Source of the DNA: Desulfobulbaceae bacterium
GTDB taxonomy: Bacteria > Desulfobacterota > Desulfobulbia > Desulfobulbales > Desulfocapsaceae
Reading direction: 5' to 3'
NCBI GenBank assembly: GCA_024636345.1
Contig: JAGXHG010000036.1
Location: 1 to 64,000 of the forward strand
DNA length: 64,000 bases
In this document: positions 1 to 9,035 of the stretch, piece by piece
Layout of the letters: the number at the start of each line of letters is the position of its first letter
Position numbering within the stretch: position 1 is the stretch's first letter
Notes under the pieces: model-generated
What the model was told of the DNA's origin: nothing
What the model saw: only the letters and a program-made list of their open reading frames with translations
The model's database searches: none
Position numbers and translations under genes: made by a program

Positions 1-1102
1 GCCCGCCACCAGCGAAACGGTCCCGATGGTTGCCGGCAAGCCCTCCCATCCCGACCTGGACATCCTTCTCGGTGAGCTGCGTCTCAAACACCTTATCCCG
101 AAAGATCTTGTCATCATATTCGGCCAGGGCGTAAAGATTAGTGTTGCGCGAACGAATCAGCGGATAGTTCCTGAAGATGCTGGCAATCTGGGCTGTGCCG
201 TGGGCATCAAGGTATTCAAACTCCTCGCCCAGTTCGTAGTTCATGGCGGCGTAAGCGACCCCCGCCGTTGCCTTGCCCAGCTGTATCTGGTAGGAGGCGC
301 GGCCATAATTCATCCCGGAACCCGAAGAGAGAGCGCGTACACTCAAGACATCCCCAAGACCCAGCGCATTGTTGAGGTTCACCGTCGCCCCTATACGGTA
401 CCTGCCGGTGTAGTAGTAGCCTGCGTTGTCGGCCTCGATGCTTCCTGTCACGCGCTGCCCCGGAGTCAGGTCAACGTTCAGGTCGGATGTGCCCACTGCA
501 GCGCCGGGAGTGAGGGTGGATTTCACATTCACGCCGGGAACGTCAGAGAGCAGCAGGAGGCGGTTCTCAAGCGGGGCGATGGCAATCGTACTCCCTTTTT
601 CCGGGGCGTCGAGCAATCCGTTCGCCAGTCCATCGGAAAGGTTTGTCTGGTTGTTCAGGGTGACGTTGCCGTATTGGCCCTCAAGCACGGAGATCGTCAC
701 GACCCCGTCCTTGATCTCCTGGGCGGGCAGGTAGGCCTGGGCCACGAAAAAGCCATTCGCGTGATAATGGTCGGCAATCTTAGAGGCCATGGTGCGCAGT
801 TCGGAGAGCGTCAGTTCCTCACCCGGAACAAACCCCGTGATCGTAACCAGTTCGGCTTCGGAATAGAGCGTCTGGCCGGTCACCTGCAGCGACTTGACCA
901 CAATTTTGACCTTATCCGAATCCGGGATGGCCGGCGCTTGGCCCTGTTCGATCTGAATTTGGGGCATTGCTCTTTGCGGGATGGGGGCGGGCGGAACCTC
1001 CTGAATCTGACCGCCCGCGCCTGGCAGAAGAAGCTCGGCGGCAAAGGCGCTTTGATTCAATAGCAATAAGGCAACGGCAAATGATAACTTTCTTTTCAAC
1101 AT
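1..1102 (-). CDS. TpsB/ShlB/FhaC-family two-partner secretion transporter (C-terminus beyond window)
   Basis: Reading down from the ATG at 1102 gives about 367 uninterrupted codons that run off the window edge. The protein starts with a signal peptide (MLKRKLSFAVALLLL, then AFA), followed by a proline/glutamine-rich linker. A POTRA-type region at about residues 55-130 contains VTGQTLYSEAEL, HYHANGFFVAQAYLP and VVTISVLEGQYG, typical of POTRA_2 in the ShlB/FhaC/HecB family. After that come beta-barrel strands (DNAGYYYTGRYRIG, YGRASYQIQLG). Known family role: an outer-membrane pore that exports a large partner exoprotein (TpsA). The partner is not in the window and may lie upstream of base 1. 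The SD GAGGA sits 6 nt before the ATG. The long plus-strand ORF in this stretch is its antisense shadow. Confidence 0.88.
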   Translation of the reverse strand, partial: MLKRKLSFAVALLLLNQSAFAAELLLPGAGGQIQEVPPAPIPQRAMPQIQIEQGQAPAIPDSDKVKIVVKSLQVTGQTLYSEAELVTITGFVPGEELTLSELRTMASKIADHYHANGFFVAQAYLPAQEIKDGVVTISVLEGQYGNVTLNNQTNLSDGLANGLLDAPEKGSTIAIAPLENRLLLLSDVPGVNVKSTLTPGAAVGTSDLNVDLTPGQRVTGSIEADNAGYYYTGRYRIGATVNLNNALGLGDVLSVRALSSGSGMNYGRASYQIQLGKATAGVAYAAMNYELGEEFEYLDAHGTAQIASIFRNYPLIRSRNTNLYALAEYDDKIFRDKVFETQLTEKDVQVGMGGLAGNHRDRFAGGG

Positions 1103-1200
1103 AACGTGTCCTCGCGTTGTGGTTGTGTACTACGACAAACTTCACCGATAAGCCCAGATTGGAGCGGGTATGCTCCCCCTCCCGACCATTTCCCTTGTTT

Positions 1201-1230
1201 ACCTGTCAGAGCCGATCGGCCCTGACAGGT
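1201..1230. repeat. 30-bp near-perfect palindrome in the tpsB leader
   Basis: Outer arms ACCTGTCAG and CTGACAGGT are exact reverse complements, and the inner GCCGATCGGC is itself a palindrome; only one central pair mismatches. It lies about 100 bp upstream of the TpsB start, between the end of the BON gene and TpsB. No T-run follows on either strand, so a simple intrinsic terminator is unlikely. An operator or mRNA hairpin is possible. Confidence 0.6.
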
Positions 1231-1313
1231 ACCAGTGGCGCTGCAACTGTTGACCTGGACGACTGACCGCAGCTCTACTAAAGTAGTAAAGCAGCAATTT
1301 TGCAGTCTGTCAA

Positions 1314-2153
1314 TCAACAACCTTCGATGGCAGCCTTCTTCGTGGTTTTTGTTTCCTTGATTTTGGCTTCCTCGACGGTCATGTTGTTGGTCACGCTCTT
1401 TACGCCACGAACGTCATTCACAAGTTTGGTGGCGAGTTCTTTTTCAGCCGCGTTCTTGGCCTTTCCATCCAGGGTGACCATGCCATTCTGAGTTTTGACA
1501 GTGGTATTGAGGGCACTGGTCGAATGATGATAGAGCAAGGTCGTCTTGACCAGGGCGGTGATGGACGCGTCGTCAATCGCTTCGCCCATGGTATCAACCT
1601 TCTGACCCACTGTTTTGGTGCCTGGTTCCATGGCAGCAGCTGCTACTGTCATCTCATTTTTAACGGCCTTGACGCCTTCCACATCTTTGGCGTATTCGGT
1701 GGAGAGATCCTTCTGGGCCGCGCTGGTGGCCTCGCCGCGCAAGGTGACGGTGCCATTGTCGACGATAACCTCAGTCTCGATGGCGCTCAAGTTCCGATGG
1801 AATAAAAAGGTGGCCTTTACTTTGGCCATGAGCCACGCATCGGAATGCGCGGCAGGGGCTTCACCTTTTTCTACCAGCTTGTTGTCCACGCTGCTAACTC
1901 CGGGCAGGCTGGCAACAGTCTCCTGGGCCAATGATTTATGGGATTCTTCAGAGACAGTCCCGGTCAAGGTGGCAGCGCCATCCTGGGACTGGACTTTAAT
2001 GTCATCGCCCTTGAGGTAGGTCCTGAATACATACGATTGTTGTGCAGATGATTCGATGCGGTCATCTGTCTCGGATGCGAACAGACTGACATTGCATAAA
2101 AACAAAGAGGCCACAGTTACGATCAGGGACAAACGAAACGTTGTTTTTTGCAT
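1314..2153 (-). CDS. Exported protein with three BON domains
   Basis: 279 aa with a signal peptide (hydrophobic residues 8-27). Three BON repeats at about residues 32-105, 107-180 and 195-270 each carry the pattern V...GxVTLxGxxxxxxxKxLAxxxAxxVxGVKxVxNxM (for example DNGTVTLRGEATSAAQK and TQNGMVTLDGKAKNAAEK). BON domains bind phospholipid or membranes, and OsmY-type proteins of this class protect the periplasm under stress. The SD AAGGAG precedes the ATG at 2153. A sigma54 promoter and tandem upstream sites lie in its 5' region, so it is probably a target of the enhancer-binding proteins encoded next door. TpsB follows on the same strand after 211 bp. Confidence 0.88.
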   Translation of the reverse strand: MQKTTFRLSLIVTVASLFLCNVSLFASETDDRIESSAQQSYVFRTYLKGDDIKVQSQDGAATLTGTVSEESHKSLAQETVASLPGVSSVDNKLVEKGEAPAAHSDAWLMAKVKATFLFHRNLSAIETEVIVDNGTVTLRGEATSAAQKDLSTEYAKDVEGVKAVKNEMTVAAAAMEPGTKTVGQKVDTMGEAIDDASITALVKTTLLYHHSTSALNTTVKTQNGMVTLDGKAKNAAEKELATKLVNDVRGVKSVTNNMTVEEAKIKETKTTKKAAIEGC

Positions 2154-2300
2154 GATTCTTTTACTCCTTCTTTTGTTGTATTTTTTTTAGTTCCCGCAAT
2201 GCCTTTTTCAGGTATTGCAAACTTGAGAACCCTGACAAGGACGTCAGTACGGAGACGCCAGACGACAACCACCGTGCCCTTATCCACTTCTTTGTATTAA

Positions 2301-2316
2301 GCAATCTCTGTGCCAG
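2301..2316 (-). promoter_or_regulatory. Sigma54 (-24/-12) promoter of the three-BON gene
   Basis: On the minus strand the bases read CTGGCACAGAGATTGC, an exact match to the TGGCAC-N5-TTGC layout with GG and GC at the correct spacing. The predicted transcription start is near 2290, giving a leader of about 137 nt before the ATG at 2153. The same element occurs at 15121-15136 upstream of the second BON gene. Confidence 0.85.
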
Positions 2317-2415
2317 GTCTCCGATATCAGCATTATATCACCCAATGTCTTGTTTTTTTTGAATAAATAGCTGGAAAATGATTGAGAGGGCTGTCAGCAA
2401 CGGCCGCATGGAAAT

Positions 2416-2446
2416 GGTCATATCTCACCGGTGGTCATATATGACA
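2416..2446. promoter_or_regulatory. Tandem upstream activator sites for a sigma54 activator
   Basis: Two 14-bp copies, GGTCATATCTCACC (2416-2429) and GGTCATATATGACA (2433-2446), have starts 17 bp apart. The second contains the perfect palindrome GTCATATATGAC. They lie 100 bp upstream of the -24/-12 element, a normal enhancer distance. The same pair with the same spacing and distance occurs at 15237-15267. The likely binder is one or both activators at 2750 and 9032 (inference). Confidence 0.72.
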
Positions 2447-2749
2447 CATTGTCCGGTCTCTTTGGTATTGCTGGTTGATGAAATGTGATTCTCCACTGAT
2501 ATTGTGGAGTTCCCTTTGACTCGTTATGTTGAAAAAAGAGGGGGGCGGCTGGGACATGACAAGCTAAGGGCTCCGGGTGCAAGGTCGCTGTCTGGCTGCA
2601 ATATGTCGGGCCTCAGCTCCCTGGACGATTTCTGAAGAAAAGTCTCAATTTTCATTTTTTTTTTTTTGAAATATCCATTACTTATATTCCTGTGAATTAA
2701 TAAAAAAATATGATATAGAATCAGTTGTGCTTGTTGTGTTTTTTTAAGC
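2447..2749. other. Gene-free region upstream of the PAS-type activator
   Basis: A sequence becoming A+T-rich towards the activator, with a long T-run near 2660. No coding sequence was recognised. It must hold the promoter of the gene at 2750. TATGATATAG-like A+T boxes occur near 2708, but no convincing -35/-10 pair could be chosen. Confidence 0.4.
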
Positions 2750-4336
2750 ATGTTGTTAGTCGATCGAACTTCAGCGTATGTCTTCCAGATGAACACCGGA
2801 GGTGGCATTACAAAAGTGGAGAGTGACACCAAAAAATATGCAGGAGATACTTTAAGGGTGCAGACCTGTGCGGAAGTCTTTGACAACATCATGGGTTCGA
2901 TCCGTGAGCCTTTGGTGGTGCTTGATGCTGACTTGAAGGTGGTAAAGGCTAATTGTTCCTTTTACCAGACCTTTGCAATCAAGCCAGATGAGACAGAGGA
3001 GATGTTGATTTATGATCTTGGCCACCGGCAATGGAATATCCCGCAGCTTCGAAGATTGCTTGAAGAGATCCTTCCTGAACATGCCGAATGCAATGACTTT
3101 GAAGTGGAACATACCTTTGAGACCCTTGGCCGCAAGGTATTGCATGTAAACGCCAGGCGGATTCACACAACGCCGAGCCAGATCCCTCTGATCCTTTTGG
3201 CCATTGAGGATGTGACAGAGAGGGAAGAGCAGAAAAGAGATCTTGAGGAGCTTGTTCAGACGCGCACCTTCGAACTTGTCCAAGCCAGGATAGAGGCAGA
3301 GGCAAGAAAACAGGCCGCTGAAACCAACCTTGCCGAAATAGAAAAGCTGCAACGGCAACTGGAAGCTGAGCGGGCCTATCTGCAAGAAGAAATTAAGCTG
3401 GAATGCAATCACGAGAAAATTATCGGTCAAAGTGACGGGCTCAAATATGTACTCTATAAAATTGAGCAGATTGCCGCCAGCGATACCACGGTATTGATTC
3501 TTGGTGAGACGGGAACCGGCAAAGAACTGGCCGCCCGCGCTATTCACGGTCTGAGTCTGCGCCACAAGCGGGCTCTGGTAAAGGTGAACTGCGCCACGCT
3601 GCCCCCAAACCTCATTGAAAGCGAATTGTTCGGTCATGAGAAAGGGGCCTTCACCGGTTCTTCTTCCAGACACCTCGGCCGATTTGAGGTCGCAGACGGT
3701 GCCACCCTCTTTCTGGATGAAATCGGCGAATTGCCAATGGAGCTCCAGGCGAAACTGCTCAGGGTGCTTCAGGATGGCGAGTTTGAACGGTTGGGCAACT
3801 CCCGCACCATAAAAGTTGATACCCGGATTATTGCCGCCACCAATCGTAATCTGGAAGAGGAGGTCCGTCAGGGCCGTTTCCGTGAGGATCTCTGGTACCG
3901 GTTAAATATCTTTCCGATTACCATGCCGCCGCTTCGGGATCGCCTGGATGATATCCCGGCTCTGGTGGATTTTTACGTCAAAAAGATTGCCAGGCGCTTG
4001 GGCAAGACCATTGCATGCATTCCGGTGTGTGTAATGAATGCGTTACAGGATTATCCCTGGCCTGGAAATGTGCGGGAGCTGGAAAATGTCCTTGAACGGG
4101 CGGTGATCAACTCGTTGGGCCCCAAGCTGCGCCTGGCTGATGAACTCAAGAAGCCGTTCCATGAAGTATCTGCAGGCACTCAGACCCTGGAAGCGGTTGA
4201 GCGAGACTATATAATGCAGGTGCTTGAGCAGTCCAAGTGGAAGGTAAGCGGCAAAAACAGTGCGGCTGAAATCCTTGGCCTCGACCGCAGCACCCTGCGC
4301 GCCCGCATGGCTAAACTCAATATCCAGAAACCCTAG
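2750..4336 (+). CDS. Sigma54-dependent transcriptional activator, PAS-AAA+-FIS HTH
   Basis: 528 aa. Residues about 40-155 form a PAS-like sensor ([21 protein letters not shown] ending in EDVTERE), followed by a coiled-coil linker (about 160-225). The AAA+ core has Walker A GETGTGKE (from residue 252), the sigma54-contacting GAFTG loop (299-303), Walker [10 protein letters not shown] and the arginine-finger region. The C-terminus is a FIS-type HTH ([16 protein letters not shown]). Role: ATP-driven opening of sigma54 polymerase complexes. It has no receiver domain, so it probably senses a ligand or redox state through PAS. Its AAA+/HTH part is almost the same as that of the activator at 9032. 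No clear SD supports 2750; the in-frame ATG at 2789 is an alternative start. Confidence 0.9.
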   Translation: MLLVDRTSAYVFQMNTGGGITKVESDTKKYAGDTLRVQTCAEVFDNIMGSIREPLVVLDADLKVVKANCSFYQTFAIKPDETEEMLIYDLGHRQWNIPQLRRLLEEILPEHAECNDFEVEHTFETLGRKVLHVNARRIHTTPSQIPLILLAIEDVTEREEQKRDLEELVQTRTFELVQARIEAEARKQAAETNLAEIEKLQRQLEAERAYLQEEIKLECNHEKIIGQSDGLKYVLYKIEQIAASDTTVLILGETGTGKELAARAIHGLSLRHKRALVKVNCATLPPNLIESELFGHEKGAFTGSSSRHLGRFEVADGATLFLDEIGELPMELQAKLLRVLQDGEFERLGNSRTIKVDTRIIAATNRNLEEEVRQGRFREDLWYRLNIFPITMPPLRDRLDDIPALVDFYVKKIARRLGKTIACIPVCVMNALQDYPWPGNVRELENVLERAVINSLGPKLRLADELKKPFHEVSAGTQTLEAVERDYIMQVLEQSKWKVSGKNSAAEILGLDRSTLRARMAKLNIQKP

Positions 4337-4665
4337 ATTCCCCTCCCCATGGAGCCGGGCCTGTACCTGCAGGGCAGATGCAGTCGCTCCACCTGAAACA
4401 TGACCGGTGAACCTGGTCGTGGTCTGTGAGTCCAAGACAGTAAGCAGAGAGTGAGCCCCTGTTTTTAAGACTGGAGTTTCAGCTGTGCGCTGTCATAAGG
4501 AACGAGAAGAAATGAGCGAAGAATCCAGAATAGCTGTATGATCGTTGAAATACACCGTGCTTGCTGACCATAAACCCATCAAGGTCTCTGCACGGTTATC
4601 TACCGTCTTGTTTGTTTATTGAAGTTTGTTCACAAATCGATCACATTCCAGTGCAGACTTTCCCC
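4337..4665. other. Gene-free stretch before the hybrid kinase
   Basis: No gene recognised. A nine-codon ATG-to-TGA mini-ORF behind a GAGAAGAA sequence (near 4511) is the only translation-like signal. No terminator with a T-run was found after the stop at 4336. Confidence 0.35.
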
Positions 4666-7600
4666 ATGAATGACATAAAAAAACGTCCCATCAACACCGC
4701 ACGTAATCAGTCTGAAAAGGCGCTGCTCAAGGCGGGAGCCCTGCAGAGCGCGATTATCAACAGCGCCAATTTCTCGAGTATTGCCACTGACGCCCAGGGC
4801 GTTATTCAGGTCTTCAACGTCGGTGCCGAGTGTATGCTGGGCTACACCGCCGAGGAAGTGCTGAACAGGATCACGCCGGCCGATATCTCCGATCCGCAGG
4901 AAATGATCGCGCGTGCCGAGGCGCTCAGCGTCGAGCTCGCAACCAAGATTGCACCGGGCTTCGAGGCCTTGGTCTTCAAGGCCTCTCGCGGCATTGAGGA
5001 CATCTACGAGCTGACCTATATCCGCAAGGATGGCAGCCGCTTTCCGGCAGTTGTGTCGGTCACGGCTCTGCGCGACAAGAAGGATGCCATTATCGGCTAT
5101 CTGCTTATCGGCACCGATAACACTGCGCGCAAGCAGGTCGAAGCAGAGCGCCAGCATCTGCTTGAGATTCAGGAGGAGACAAACAAGCAACTGCAGCAGG
5201 CCAATGTCACCTTGCGGGAGAGTGAGGAAAAGCTCGCCGTGACGCTCAACTCTATTGGCGATGCCGTAATTGCCACCGATGGCGCAGCACGGGTGACACT
5301 CCTCAATCCACTTGCTGAACGGCTTACCGGTTGGACGCAGGCGCAGGCCAGCGGTGGCCCGGTAGGCGAAATTTTTTCCATCATTAACAAAGAAACCCGC
5401 CAGCCCGCCACTATCCCCGTCATGGAGGCCCTGGTTCAGGGCACGATACAGGGACTGGCCAGCCACACCGTGCTCGTTGCCCGCGATGGGAGCGAGTGCG
5501 ATATTGCCGACAGTGGCGCGCCGATTCGTGACCGTGACGATCAGGTGGTCGGATCCGTGCTGGTGTTCCGCGATGTTAGTGGAGAATATGCAGCCCAGCA
5601 GTCCTTGCGCGATAATACGACACTGATCCAGACGATTCTGAATACCGTGGTGGACGGCATCGTCACCCTCCATGCCCACGGTGGTGTCGTCGAGACGGTC
5701 AACCCGGCCGCTGAACGGATGTTTGGCTATGCTGCCGCAGAACTTATCGGACAAACCTTCAGCCTGCTGATCCCCGAACTTGATCAAGACCGGCGCAATG
5801 GTTCGCTCGAGTATTACAGTGCCAGCGAAGAGGACCGCGCTCTCGGCCTGGGCCGCGAAGTTGTCGGCCGGCGCAGGGATGGCAGCACCTTCCCGTTGGA
5901 GATAGCGGTTAGCGAAATGTGGCTGGCTGGCGAGCGTTACTTCACCGGAATTCTGCGTGATGTCACCGTGCGCAGGCAGGCGGAAGCCCTGCAGGACGCG
6001 ATTTTTAACAGCGCCAATTTCTCAAGTATCGCCACTGACGCCCAGGGCGTCATCCAGATCTTCAACGTTGGCGCCGAGCGCATGCTGGGCTACACTGCCG
6101 ACGAAGTGATGAACACGATCACTCCGGCCGACATCTCCGATCCGCAGGAGCTGATTGCCCGCGCCGATGCGCTCAGCGTCGAACTCGAAACCCCGATCAC
6201 CCCCGGCTTCGAGGCCTTGGTCTTCAAGGCTTCACGCGGTATTGAGGACATCTACGAGTTGACCTACATCCGCAAGGATGGCAGCCGCTTTCCGGCAGTC
6301 GTGTCGGTTACGGCCCTGCGCGACGAGCAGGAGGTCATCATCGGATATCTCTTGATCGGCACGGACAATACGGTACGCAAACGGATCGAGGCAGAGCAGA
6401 AGCAGCTCGGCCAGCGCTTGCGCGATCATCAGTTCTACACGCGCTCCCTGTTTGAAGCCAATATCGACGCGCTGATGACCACCGATCCGTCCGGTATCAT
6501 CACCGACGTCAACAAACAGATGGAGGAGCTCACCGACTGCACGCGCGACGAATTGATCGGAGCGCCGTTCAAAAAATACTTCACTGATCCGGAGCGGGCC
6601 GAGGCAGGCATCAAGCTGGTGCTGAGCGAAAAGAAGGTAACCAACTACGAACTCACTGCGCGCACCAGGGACGATAAGGAAACTGTGGTCTCCTTCAATG
6701 CCACCACCTTCTACGATCAGGACAGGAGATTGCAGGGCGTGTTCGCCGCAGCGCGTGATATCACGGAACGCAAATTCCTGGATCAGGTGCTGGAGGAAAA
6801 GACCACCGAGTTGGAGAAGGCCAAGGCCGTGGCTGAACAAGCCAACCTCGCCAAATCGGATTTCCTCTCCAACATGAGCCACGAGATCCGCACCCCGATG
6901 AACGCCATTATCGGCATGTCTCATCTGGCGCTGAAGACCGAGATGACGCCACGCCAGCGCGACTACATCAAGAAGATCAAGGGCTCCAGCCGGCATTTGC
7001 TCAGCATTATTAACGACATCCTCGACTTTTCGAAGATCGAGGTGGGCAAGCTGACCATTGAATATAACGAGTTTGAACTGGAGAAGATGCTCGACAATGT
7101 GGCCAACCTGATCGGCGAGAAGACCTTTGCCAAGGAGCTGGAACTGGTCTTCGATATAGATAAGAACGTGCCGCTTTACCTGATCGGAGATTCGCTGCGG
7201 ATGGGGCAGATTCTGATCAATTACTGCAATAATGCCGTCAAATTCACCGAGCACGGCGAGATCGACATTGTTATCCGCATCCAGGAGGAGACCGACGAGG
7301 ATGTGCTGATCTACTGCGCCGTGCGCGATACCGGCACCGGCCTGACGGAGGAGCAGATGGGGCGGTTGTTTCAGCGATTTTCACAGGCTGACGCCTCGAT
7401 CACTCGCGAATTTGGCGGCACCGGTCTCGGACTGGCCATTTCCAAGAAACTGGCCGAACTGATGGGTGGAGAGGTGGGAGTCAGCAGCGAACCCGGCAAG
7501 GGAAGCACCTTCTGGTTCACGGCGCGCCTCGGCAAGGGTGTGGGCCAGTCGTGCAAGCTGGCGCTGGCGACCGACATGCAGGGCAAGCGCGTCTTGGTGG

Positions 7601-8565
7601 TAGACGACAACGAGAACGCCCGTCAGATGCTGGGCGACCTGCTTGGCAGAATGAGCTTCATGGTCGACCAGGCCGAGTCGGGCCAGGCAGCCATTGGCGC
7701 TGTGGATCGTGCCGAGGCGCAGGGCATGCCCTACGAAATCGTCTTTCTCGACTGGAAAATGCCGGGCATGGATGGCAACGAGACGGCCAAACGGCTCAAG
7801 GAACTGCCGCTCAGCCGCATGCCGCACATGATCATGGTGACCGCTTTCGGTCGCGAGGAATTTTTACAGGCCGCGGAGGGAGTAGACATCGGGGATGTGC
7901 TGTTCAAACCGGTCAGTCCCTCGGTGCTTTTTGACAGCGTGCAGCGCATTATGGGAGGTGTCGACGATGGCGTTCGCACTCCCGGGGATGCCCCGACCGA
8001 CACCTTCGCACAACTCTCTACCATCAAGGGCGCCCGTATTCTGCTGGTGGAGGACAACGATCTCAATCAGGAAGTGGCAATCGAACTGCTGCACGATGCC
8101 GGCTTCCTTGTCGATCTGGCCGAGAACGGCCAGATCGCCCTGAATAAGGTCAGGGCCACCGATTACGACCTTGTACTGATGGATATGCAGATGCCGGTGA
8201 TGGACGGTGTGACGGCGACCCAGGAAATCCGCAAGGAGATTCGCCTCAAGGATCTTCCGGTGGTGGCGATGACCGCCAATGTCATGCAGGGCGATCGTGA
8301 CCGCTGCATAGCGGCGGGCATGAACGATCACGTGGCCAAGCCGATCGAGCCCGAAATCTTGTGGTCGGCGCTGCTGAAATGGATCAAGCCACGACAATCG
8401 ACAAACACCACAGTTGAAGAGATGTTGCAGGTGGTGGTCGATGTCGACCTGCCTTTTGGCATTGAGGGGCTGGACATGGTCGACGGTCTGCGCCGGGTGC
8501 TGGCAAGAAGCAGCTCTACCTCTCAATGCTGTGCAGGTTCGGTGCCGGGCAGAAAACCGTCGTGA
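4666..8565 (+). CDS. Cytoplasmic multi-PAS hybrid histidine kinase with two receivers (C-terminal Hpt split off by a frameshift)
   Basis: About 1,300 aa from the ATG at 4666 (MNDIKKRP); a longer TTG start at 4561 has no SD support. There is no membrane segment. Five PAS units precede the kinase core. The first and fourth are near-copies, sharing [17 protein letters not shown] and [18 protein letters not shown]. HisKA has [15 protein letters not shown] with phospho-acceptor His at about 739, followed by HATPase_c motifs ([17 protein letters not shown]). Receiver 1 has its Asp near residue 1029 ([10 protein letters not shown]) and receiver 2 near 1173 ([10 protein letters not shown]). The frame breaks at 8502-8503, where GTGCTGGCAAG would need one more G to continue into the Hpt domain. 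It is followed by the receiver-type sigma54 activator, its likely phospho-relay target. The block is richer in G+C than its flanks. Confidence 0.9.
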   Translation: MNDIKKRPINTARNQSEKALLKAGALQSAIINSANFSSIATDAQGVIQVFNVGAECMLGYTAEEVLNRITPADISDPQEMIARAEALSVELATKIAPGFEALVFKASRGIEDIYELTYIRKDGSRFPAVVSVTALRDKKDAIIGYLLIGTDNTARKQVEAERQHLLEIQEETNKQLQQANVTLRESEEKLAVTLNSIGDAVIATDGAARVTLLNPLAERLTGWTQAQASGGPVGEIFSIINKETRQPATIPVMEALVQGTIQGLASHTVLVARDGSECDIADSGAPIRDRDDQVVGSVLVFRDVSGEYAAQQSLRDNTTLIQTILNTVVDGIVTLHAHGGVVETVNPAAERMFGYAAAELIGQTFSLLIPELDQDRRNGSLEYYSASEEDRALGLGREVVGRRRDGSTFPLEIAVSEMWLAGERYFTGILRDVTVRRQAEALQDAIFNSANFSSIATDAQGVIQIFNVGAERMLGYTADEVMNTITPADISDPQELIARADALSVELETPITPGFEALVFKASRGIEDIYELTYIRKDGSRFPAVVSVTALRDEQEVIIGYLLIGTDNTVRKRIEAEQKQLGQRLRDHQFYTRSLFEANIDALMTTDPSGIITDVNKQMEELTDCTRDELIGAPFKKYFTDPERAEAGIKLVLSEKKVTNYELTARTRDDKETVVSFNATTFYDQDRRLQGVFAAARDITERKFLDQVLEEKTTELEKAKAVAEQANLAKSDFLSNMSHEIRTPMNAIIGMSHLALKTEMTPRQRDYIKKIKGSSRHLLSIINDILDFSKIEVGKLTIEYNEFELEKMLDNVANLIGEKTFAKELELVFDIDKNVPLYLIGDSLRMGQILINYCNNAVKFTEHGEIDIVIRIQEETDEDVLIYCAVRDTGTGLTEEQMGRLFQRFSQADASITREFGGTGLGLAISKKLAELMGGEVGVSSEPGKGSTFWFTARLGKGVGQSCKLALATDMQGKRVLVVDDNENARQMLGDLLGRMSFMVDQAESGQAAIGAVDRAEAQGMPYEIVFLDWKMPGMDGNETAKRLKELPLSRMPHMIMVTAFGREEFLQAAEGVDIGDVLFKPVSPSVLFDSVQRIMGGVDDGVRTPGDAPTDTFAQLSTIKGARILLVEDNDLNQEVAIELLHDAGFLVDLAENGQIALNKVRATDYDLVLMDMQMPVMDGVTATQEIRKEIRLKDLPVVAMTANVMQGDRDRCIAAGMNDHVAKPIEPEILWSALLKWIKPRQSTNTTVEEMLQVVVDVDLPFGIEGLDMVDGLRRVLARSSSTSQCCAGSVPGRKPS

Positions 8566-9035
8566 CGGAAATCCTTAAAGCGCTGGATGATGATTCCTGG
8601 GATACTGCGGAGCGGCTCGCCCATACGCTGAAGGGTGTTTCCGGCACCATCGGCGCCATCGGCCTGCAGCAACTGGCGGAAAAGCTTGAGGGTGTGATCA
8701 GGCAACGGAGTCCGCGCGCGGATATCGATGCCCACCTCGACGAGTTGAAAATGGTGCTGGAATATTTTATTACCCAACTGGAACAGCAACTGCCGGAGGA
8801 AGGAGTCAAGACGGCGGTCACGGTCTTCCCGGTACAACTCAAGGCTGTCTGTGACAAGCTGGCGGCAATGCTGGCCGATGATGACGCGGAGGCGGTTGAT
8901 GTGCTGGATGCGAATGCGGAGTTGCTAGATGCGGCCTTTCCCATCCACTATCGCCAGATTGATGACAATATGCGAATATTCGACTTCGAGGCAGCGCTCG
9001 CAGCGTTGCGGGCTGCCACCGGGACATCGGCATGA
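8526..9035 (+). CDS. Histidine phosphotransfer (Hpt) domain, displaced C-terminus of the hybrid kinase
   Basis: 169 aa with the Hpt signature [16 protein letters not shown]; the His codon is at 8622-8624. Reading this frame upstream from 8526 gives KKQLYLS, which joins the end of the kinase frame (GLRRVL) if one G is restored at 8502-8503. It is therefore almost certainly the C-terminal Hpt of the preceding kinase and not an independent gene, although a separately translated Hpt starting at ATG 8526 cannot be excluded. The stop overlaps the next start by 4 nt (ATGA), so the activator is translationally coupled. Confidence 0.82.
   Translation: MLCRFGAGQKTVVTEILKALDDDSWDTAERLAHTLKGVSGTIGAIGLQQLAEKLEGVIRQRSPRADIDAHLDELKMVLEYFITQLEQQLPEEGVKTAVTVFPVQLKAVCDKLAAMLADDDAEAVDVLDANAELLDAAFPIHYRQIDDNMRIFDFEAALAALRAATGTSA

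Noticed and set aside
26-1063. A 345-codon open frame on the plus strand
   Set aside because: It is antisense to the TpsB gene, which has a signal peptide, POTRA motifs and an SD. The plus-strand protein has no recognisable features.
4630-5787. Long minus-strand frames opposite the hybrid kinase (also at 6232-7254)
   Set aside because: They are shadows of PAS and kinase codons with high G+C third positions; they have no domain or SD.
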